DNA from: Ypsolopha sequella
Lineage: Eukaryota; Arthropoda; Insecta; Lepidoptera; Ypsolophidae
Assembly (NCBI GenBank): GCA_934047225.1
Contig: OW203992.1
Location: forward strand, 19,333,501-19,397,500
Direction: 5' to 3'
Length of the DNA: 64,000 nucleotides
Shown in pieces: positions 57,561 through 64,000 of the stretch. Within the stretch, counting starts at the first letter, position 1; the number at the start of each line of letters is the position of its first letter. A model generated the notes under the pieces. It ran no database searches and was not told where the DNA came from. It was given only the letters and a program-made list of their open reading frames with translations. A program made the position numbers and the translations under genes.

Positions 57561-60500
57561 TAATAAATGGCATTTTTGACTTGAAATGAACACAAATTCA
57601 CTTGAGAGTGATGGACAGCAGCCGTGGGCACATACTTCTGCTTGTTCCGTGTAAAAAAAAACCACCTAAAAGCTGCTATGGCTTAAACAAAATGTTTAGC
57701 TACCCAACGATTTTAAAAATAAGCTGAACCTTAAAAGTCAACATGTAAACATCTAAATGATAGACAGCAGCCTATGGCATACATCTGTGCAGGTCTCATA
57801 CTGTAGCAACTCATCTGGGAGTTGTTTTAATTAATTTGGAAATAAAATAAAAATGCAAAATTAAAAAATTTATTAAAATAAACCTGAACCTTAAAATACT
57901 TTGAATTTACTTTTAAAAGATAGGCATGCACCTGTAGCATGCACCTGTATAGGTCTCATGCTGTAGCAATTCATCTGGAAGTTGTTTTAATTAATTTAGA
58001 AATAAAATAAAGATAGAAATTAAAAAATTAATTAAAAAAAACCTGAACCTTAAAAGGCTTTGAGTTTACTTTTAAAAGATAGGCATGCACCTGCGGCATA
58101 CACCTGTATAGGTCTCATGCTGTAGCAATTCATCTGGAAGTTTTAATTATTCATATACCTTCACTTAAAATGAAAATTTGCTTTAAAAATTATTTCAAAA
58201 AGAGCTGAACCTTAAAAAACTTTTAAAACCCATTAAAACGATTGACACTAGCTTAAGGCATACACCTGTATAAGTTTCATGCTGTAGCAATTCATGTGGA
58301 CGGTAATATATCATATTAAAAGTAGCAAACCGCTTTTAACGCGCTAGTACTGGTAGCAAATTGCAATTTAAAAATAAGTTTGCTTTCGTAGGAATACAAA
58401 AACACATTTATGTGATAGACAGAAGTCAATTTGATACGTTTGTATTTGTTTTGTGCTGTGGCACGTCATCCAGAGGTTAAAATAATTAATTTAGAAATAA
58501 AATTAAAATGCAAAATTAAAAAATTTATTTAAAAAAGCCTGAACCTTAAAAGACTTTGAATTTACTTTTAAAAGATAGACATGCACTTGTAGCATGCATC
58601 TGTATAGGTCTTATGCTGTAGCAATTCATCTGGAAGTTGTTTTAACTAATTTAAAAATAAAATAAAGTTGCAAAACTAAAAAATTAATTTAAAAAAACCT
58701 GAACCTTAAAAGACTTTGAATTTACTTTTAAAAGATAGGCATGCACCCGAAGCATGCACCTGTATAGGTCTCATGCTGTAGCAATTCATCTGGAAGTTGT
58801 TTTAATTAATTTAAAAAAAAAAATTGCAAAACTAAAAAATTAATTTAAAAAAACCTGAACCTTAAAAACCTTTGAATTTACTTTTAGAAGATGGGCACGC
58901 ACCTGTACCATGCACCTGTATAGGTCTCATGCTGTAGCAATTCATCTGGAAGTTTTTATTATTCATATACCTTCTTCTAAAATTAAAATACGCTTTAAAA
59001 ATTATTTAAAAAGAGCTGAACCTTAAAAAACTTCCAAAACCCATTAAAATGATAGAATATGGCTTAAGGCATACACCTGAATAAGTTTCATGCTGTAGCA
59101 ATTCATCTGGAAGTTGTTTTAACTAATTTAAAAATAAAATAAAGTTGCAAAACTAAAAAATTAATTTAAAAAAACCTGAACCTTAAAAGACTTTGAATTT
59201 GCTTTTAAAAAATAGGCATGCACCTGTGGCATGCACCTGTATAGATCTCATGCTATAGGAATTCATCTGGAAGTTGCTTTAATTAATTTAAAAATGAAAT
59301 AAAGTTGCAAAACTAAAAAATTAATTTAAAAAAACTTGAACCTTAAAAGACTTTGAATTTACTTTTAGAAGATAGGCACGCATTTGTAGCATGCACCTGT
59401 ATAGGTCTCATGCTGTAGCAATTCATCTGGAAGTTGTTTTAAATAATTTAAAAATAAAAAAAGTTGCAAAACTAAAAAATTAATGAATAAAAACCTGAAC
59501 CTCAAAAAACTTTGAATTTACTTTTGAAAGATAGGCACGCACGTGTAGCATGCATCTGTATAGGTCTCATGCTATAGCAATTCATCTGGAAGTTGTTTTA
59601 ATTAATTTATATATAAAATAAAGATGCAAAACTAAAAAATTAATTTAAAAAGACCTGAACCTTAAAAGACTTTGAATTTACTTTTAAAAGATAAGCACGC
59701 ACCTATAGCATGCATCTGTATAGGTCTTATGCTGTAGCAATTCATCTGGTAGTTAATTTTATTAATTTCGAAAAAAAAAAAGATGCAAAATTAAAAAATT
59801 TATTAAAAAGAACCTGAACCTTAAAAAACTTTGAATTTACTTTTAAAAGATAGGCATGCACTTGTACCATGCATTTGTATAGGTCTTATGCTGTAGCAGT
59901 TCATCTGGTAGTTAATTTTATTAATTTCGAAAAAAAAAAATGCTAAATTCAAAAATTTATTAAAAAGAACCTGAACCTTAAAAAACTTTTAATTTACTTT
60001 TAAAAGATAGGCATGCACCTGTGGCATGCATCTGTATAGGTCTCATGCTGTAGCAATTCATCTGGAAGTTTTAATTATTCATATACCTTCACTTAAAATG
60101 AAAATTTGCTTTAAAAATTATTTCAAAAAGAGCTGAACCTTAAAAAACTTTTAAAACCCATTAAAACGGTTGACACTAGCTTAAGGCATACACCTGTATA
60201 AGTTTCATGCTGTAGCAATTCATGTGGACGGTAATATATCATATTAAAAGTAGCAAACCGCTTTTAACGCGCTAGTACTGGTAGCAAATTGCAATTTAAA
60301 AATAAGTTTGCTTTCGTAGGAATACAAAAACACATTTATGTGATAGACAGAAGTCAATTTGATACGTTTGTATTTGTTTTGTGCTGTGGCACGTCATCCA
60401 GAGGTTAAAATAATTAATTTAGAAATAAAATAAAAATGCAAAATTTAAAAATTTATTTAAAAAAAACCTGAACCTTAAAAGACTTTGAATTTACTTTTAA

Positions 60501-61690
60501 AAGATAGGCATGCACCTGTAGCATGCACCTGTATAGGTCACATGCTGTAGCAATTCATCTGGAAGTTGTTTTAACTAATTTAAAAATAAAATAAAGTTGC
60601 AAAACTAAAAAATTAATTTAAAAAAACCTGAACCTTAAAAGACTTTGAATTTACTTTTAAAAGATAGGCATGCACTTGTAGCATGCATCTGTATAGGTCT
60701 TATGCTGTAGCAATTCATCTGGTAGTTAATTTTATTAATTTCGAAAAAAAAAAGATGCAAAATTTAAAAATTAATTTAAAAAAACCTGAACCTTAAAAGA
60801 CTTTGAATTTACTTTAAGAAGATAGGCACGCACCAGTAGCATGCACCTGTATAGGTCTCATATTGTAGCAATTCATCTGGAAGTTGTTTTAATTAATTTA
60901 TATATAAAATAAAGATGCAAAACTAAAAAATTAATTTAAAAAGACCTGAACCTTAAAAGACTTTGAATTTACTTTTAAAAGATAGGCATGCACCTGTGGC
61001 ATGCATCTGTTTAGGTCTCATGCTGTAGCAATTCATCTGGAAGTTTTTATTATTCACATACCTTCTCATAAAATAAAAATTTGCGTTAAAAATTATTTCA
61101 AAAAGAGCTGAACCTTAAAAAACTTTTAAAATCCATTAAAAGGATTGACATTAGCTTTAGCCATACACATGTATAAGTTTCATGCTGTAGTAATTCATGT
61201 TGAAGTCAGTATATCATATTAAAAGTAGCAAACCGCTTTTAACGCGCTAGTACTGGTAGCAAATTGCAATTTAAAAATAAAGTTTCTTTCGTAGGAACAC
61301 AAAAACACATTTATGTGATAGACAGAAGCCTATTTTATAAGTCTGTATTTGTTTTGTGCTGTGGCACGTCATCCAGAAGTTGAAATAATTAATTTAGAAC
61401 TAAAAAAAAATGCAAAATTAAAAAATTTATTTAAAAAGACCTGAACCTTAAAAAACTTTGAATTTACTTTTAATAGATAAGCAATAACCTGTGGCATACA
61501 CCTGTACAGGTCTCATGCTGTAGCAAATCATCTGGAAGCTGTTATAATAAATTTAGTTTTAAAACAAAATTCACTTTTTTCAAATTAATTATAAATAAGC
61601 TGAACCTAATAAATCACCAAAAATACATTTAGGTGATAGGCAAAGGCCTGTGGCATACACCTGTACAGGTTTTAACCAGTAGCATTTCTT
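57560..61690. repeat. Satellite array, ~160-bp monomers with higher-order structure
   Basis: About 25 units, tracked by the c/gctgaacctta landmark at 57723, 57883, 58042, 58204, then 58538, 58698, 58854, 59015, 59175 and so on to 61599. Each unit also has gcatgcacctgt..gcatgc and tgctgtagcaattcatctgg. A distinct variant with cgcttttaacgcgctagtac occurs at 58321, 60249 and 61224, giving offsets of 1,928 and 975 bp (12 and 6 units). The first block and the second are almost the same over about 350 bp. Outer units are more diverged. No open frame is conserved. Confidence 0.95.
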
Positions 61691-62080
61691 CTGGAAGACA
61701 TAATGATCATTTTAAAATCTCGATCGAAATATTTTTAGCTATCTCGATAGAAAAATGGCACTTGTGCTGCCACCTAGCGTGTAGTAGGAGAAGTTTTTTT
61801 TTTTCACCGCGCTACTAGCGCCACTGGAACTACGCTACCACCTAGCTTGTAGTAGCGGAACTTGTATTATAATTTCTCTACGTAGTTAGTAGGTAGGTAC
61901 ATCTTGTATTCTGTGATAATTGTGACCATTGATTAACCACTCGTAATAAAGATTATTTATGCTATATTACAATAAAATGCTTTTTATGTTCTGCTTTTAT
62001 TAATTTGTTTTGTTATAACAATTTACAATACTTGAGCAAAAATAACAAAAAGAATATAGGTAAAAAAAAATTGGTAAATT
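61691..62080. other. No supported feature
   Basis: It follows the satellite and contains two similar short segments (gctgccacctagcgtgtagta and gctaccacctagcttgtagta, about 95 bp apart). No gene. Confidence 0.4.
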
Positions 62081-62087
62081 AAAAAGA

Positions 62088-62125
62088 TGTATGCCCGGTT
62101 GGGAATCGAACCCGGGACCTTTACT
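62088..62125 (-). repeat. tRNA-like B-box sequence
   Basis: On the minus strand ggtcccgggttcgattccca is a good pol III B box with a T-arm-like stem. No matching complete tRNA fold was found, so a SINE or tRNA relic is likely. A family L-like fragment lies at 62205-62275. Confidence 0.4.
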
Positions 62126-62279
62126 CAAACCACAAATAATATTACCAGCTGATCGTATGTTCCTTTGGCATCTAAGTATAGGTATTGTTGTTATTTACCA
62201 TATTTTTAGGGTTCGATACCCGTATTGTGTGGTGGTACGGAATCCTTTGTTCGCGAGTCCGGTTTGCACCACCCAAATT

Positions 62280-64000
62280 ATTTTGAAATATTATTCGATA
62301 AACTGCTTAGGTATATTATCATATTTATAATTATAATGAGGTCAGACGAGCATGTGAGTTGATGGTGACTGTCCTGCATGCTGCCTACTTCGTGGAAAAT
62401 CTGAGTGCCCGGAGCTGTTAGAGCAAGTCTGTCAATTTTTTGTGCCAAATAATTATCTCCGTGCCCGCTCACACAGGCTCTTGGCAACGTCCTCTTCATG
62501 TTTCGTGGCGCGGAGGGAGTCCTCACTAGTGCGCGCACCCATGAAACTCAACACAACAACTTGGTATCAGAACCTCTGTGTGATCTTTTCTCTGACAGAA
62601 TGACGGATGTGGTGGCGGGAATGCTTGAAATTATGTGAGAGTGAAGCCTCAATGACGATGTCCTTAGACTCTAAGCCTTAGACCAAAATACAACCCGGCC
62701 TAGTTAACTTGTTGATTTTATGTTTCTGCAAATATTTTATGTTAATTATTATTATTAATATTTTTACCTTTTTAATTGTACAGTGAATTGGACTATTCTG
62801 TAATGATGTGCAATATTTTATGATATAAAAAATAAATAAATAAATAAATCACTCCAAACTAAATCTATTGTGACATGACATCGATTAATGACTCTTTCAT
62901 TCTCTGTGTTGGTTAAGATTCTCTCAGTTGTCAACATATCATTGTCAACTATATTATTATCGGCACTGTTGTCGCCACTCAATCAAAGTAGCTTGATTTT
63001 CTGATACATTGAGAATGTCCAGGCCGCGTAGCATGCACTTATCGCGCGCCACTGGCACATCTCACGTCACGACGCCACTTGACATTTGTATGGAATCGAT
63101 TGACATCATGTTGACACGGAGTCGCGCGGGACGCGATGCAATGTCATAACGCGGCTCTGAGTGTGGTCCGTTTTGCGCATCAATGTGTTAACGCAATTTG
63201 ATAGTTTTGTGCTGCATCAACACATTCCATGAATAAAAATATAAACAAAATCATAAAGGGCGGACCGCGTTCCTTTGATTCGTATAAAAAAAACTGACAA
63301 CGAACTTGTCGAGCCAAAGCGATTACACGGCACATGGCACGGTGAACCTTGGCTTGACCCGCGTTATCACAGGCCGTTTTACTGAACCATAAAGCTAGGT
63401 TTTTTTTAAATTTCAAGGTTAGCGATCTTTGCATTTTTTCCAATGATGATATTGATGATTGATGAATGAAGTTGGTATGTATGCAAAACAGAACGCATCG
63501 TCTTACAACATAACTCTGTGGTGTTTTTTTTCTACATGGCAACTTTGAATTGAATTATTCCGAGAAAAGTTGGAATATAAATGAGTATTTTAAAAACAAG
63601 GTGCAAAATAATATTATCCTCAAAATAAGTGAATTAAGAGCCAATGAGGGGTTTTCAAAGTCGAATTAAAAAAGAAAAAGTAGTACCAAACGACTGAATA
63701 GATGGCGCAGCCTGTACTAAAAGTGTCAAAAAAATGGCTTCCTGGCAACACTGGATTCTTTTGATTTTGACACTTCGTCTTTGCTTCGTTCTTTTTTGTG
63801 GTCAATCCATGACTCACATGTATTACTGCTAAGATCTATTGTTTTTCCGTAATTAATTCTTAGGAAATTTGTCCTATATTTTTACAATTAGCTACAACGA
63901 TGGGCTGACCATGTTAAAAGTTGAATGAAATACCAAGCTATTTTGTTAACGTAAATAATATAGATAGAAAATAACACAATATAAACACAACGAAATAGGA
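62280..64000. other. No supported gene; (aaat)n microsatellite
   Basis: A short ataaataaataa run lies at about 62830-62850. A GC-richer patch is at 63020-63170. The open frame on the minus strand at 63180-63542 (120 codons) has no recognisable domain. The next transporter exon was not found here. Confidence 0.4.

Noticed and set aside
61633..64000. Next SLC7 exon (TM8)
   Set aside because: No segment with the expected conserved motif and splice sites was found. It must lie beyond the window.

Overview
The window is AT-rich eukaryotic DNA from an insect, most probably a moth or butterfly. That assignment is inferred from the repeats: a Helitron with the TC...CTAG|T ends typical of Lepidoptera, many short fold-back MITEs, BEL/Pao LTR elements, and the conserved exon sequences. 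It is not a bacterial or viral region. Only one host gene can be supported. It is a plus-strand SLC7-type (LAT1/LAT2/Asc-1-like) amino-acid transporter, seen as three internal exons at 7796-7921, 28157-28298 and 56469-56592. Their splice phases fit exactly and together they encode the TM5-TM7 region. The flanking exons lie outside the window or were not found.

The two complete introns (about 20.2 and 28.2 kb) and the flanking partial introns consist largely of nested transposable elements. Left flank (1-7795): three fold-back or TTAA-type MITE families, non-LTR fragments, a hAT-like remnant and one MITE nested in another. Intron A (7922-28156): a MITE inside a palindromic element just after the splice donor, then a 15-unit tandem array of 101/97-bp monomers. 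Next comes a large non-coding fold-back repeat (family Y) split by a complete but broken 5.9-kb BEL/Pao element, followed by repeat X split by a 5'-truncated non-LTR element, and a hAT element.

Intron B (28299-56468): a 0.86-kb long-TIR element split by a 2.8-kb internally deleted BEL-type LTR element, a small THAP-domain exon-like ORF, a hAT MITE, and a non-LTR fragment. Then come second copies of X and Y, in the opposite order to intron A. The second Y carries a 3.5-kb relative of the deleted LTR element, which itself carries a hAT MITE. A Helitron with a helicase remnant and more MITEs follow. Right flank (56593-64000): a MITE and a ~4-kb satellite array of ~160-bp monomers with higher-order structure.

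The paired X and Y copies act as internal controls. The empty site in one copy confirms the exact ends and target duplications of several insertions in the other. The most unusual signals are: two deleted LTR elements that share a nearly identical internal region but carry clearly different LTRs; the higher-order satellite inside the transporter gene; the large non-coding Y family; and the THAP fragment.
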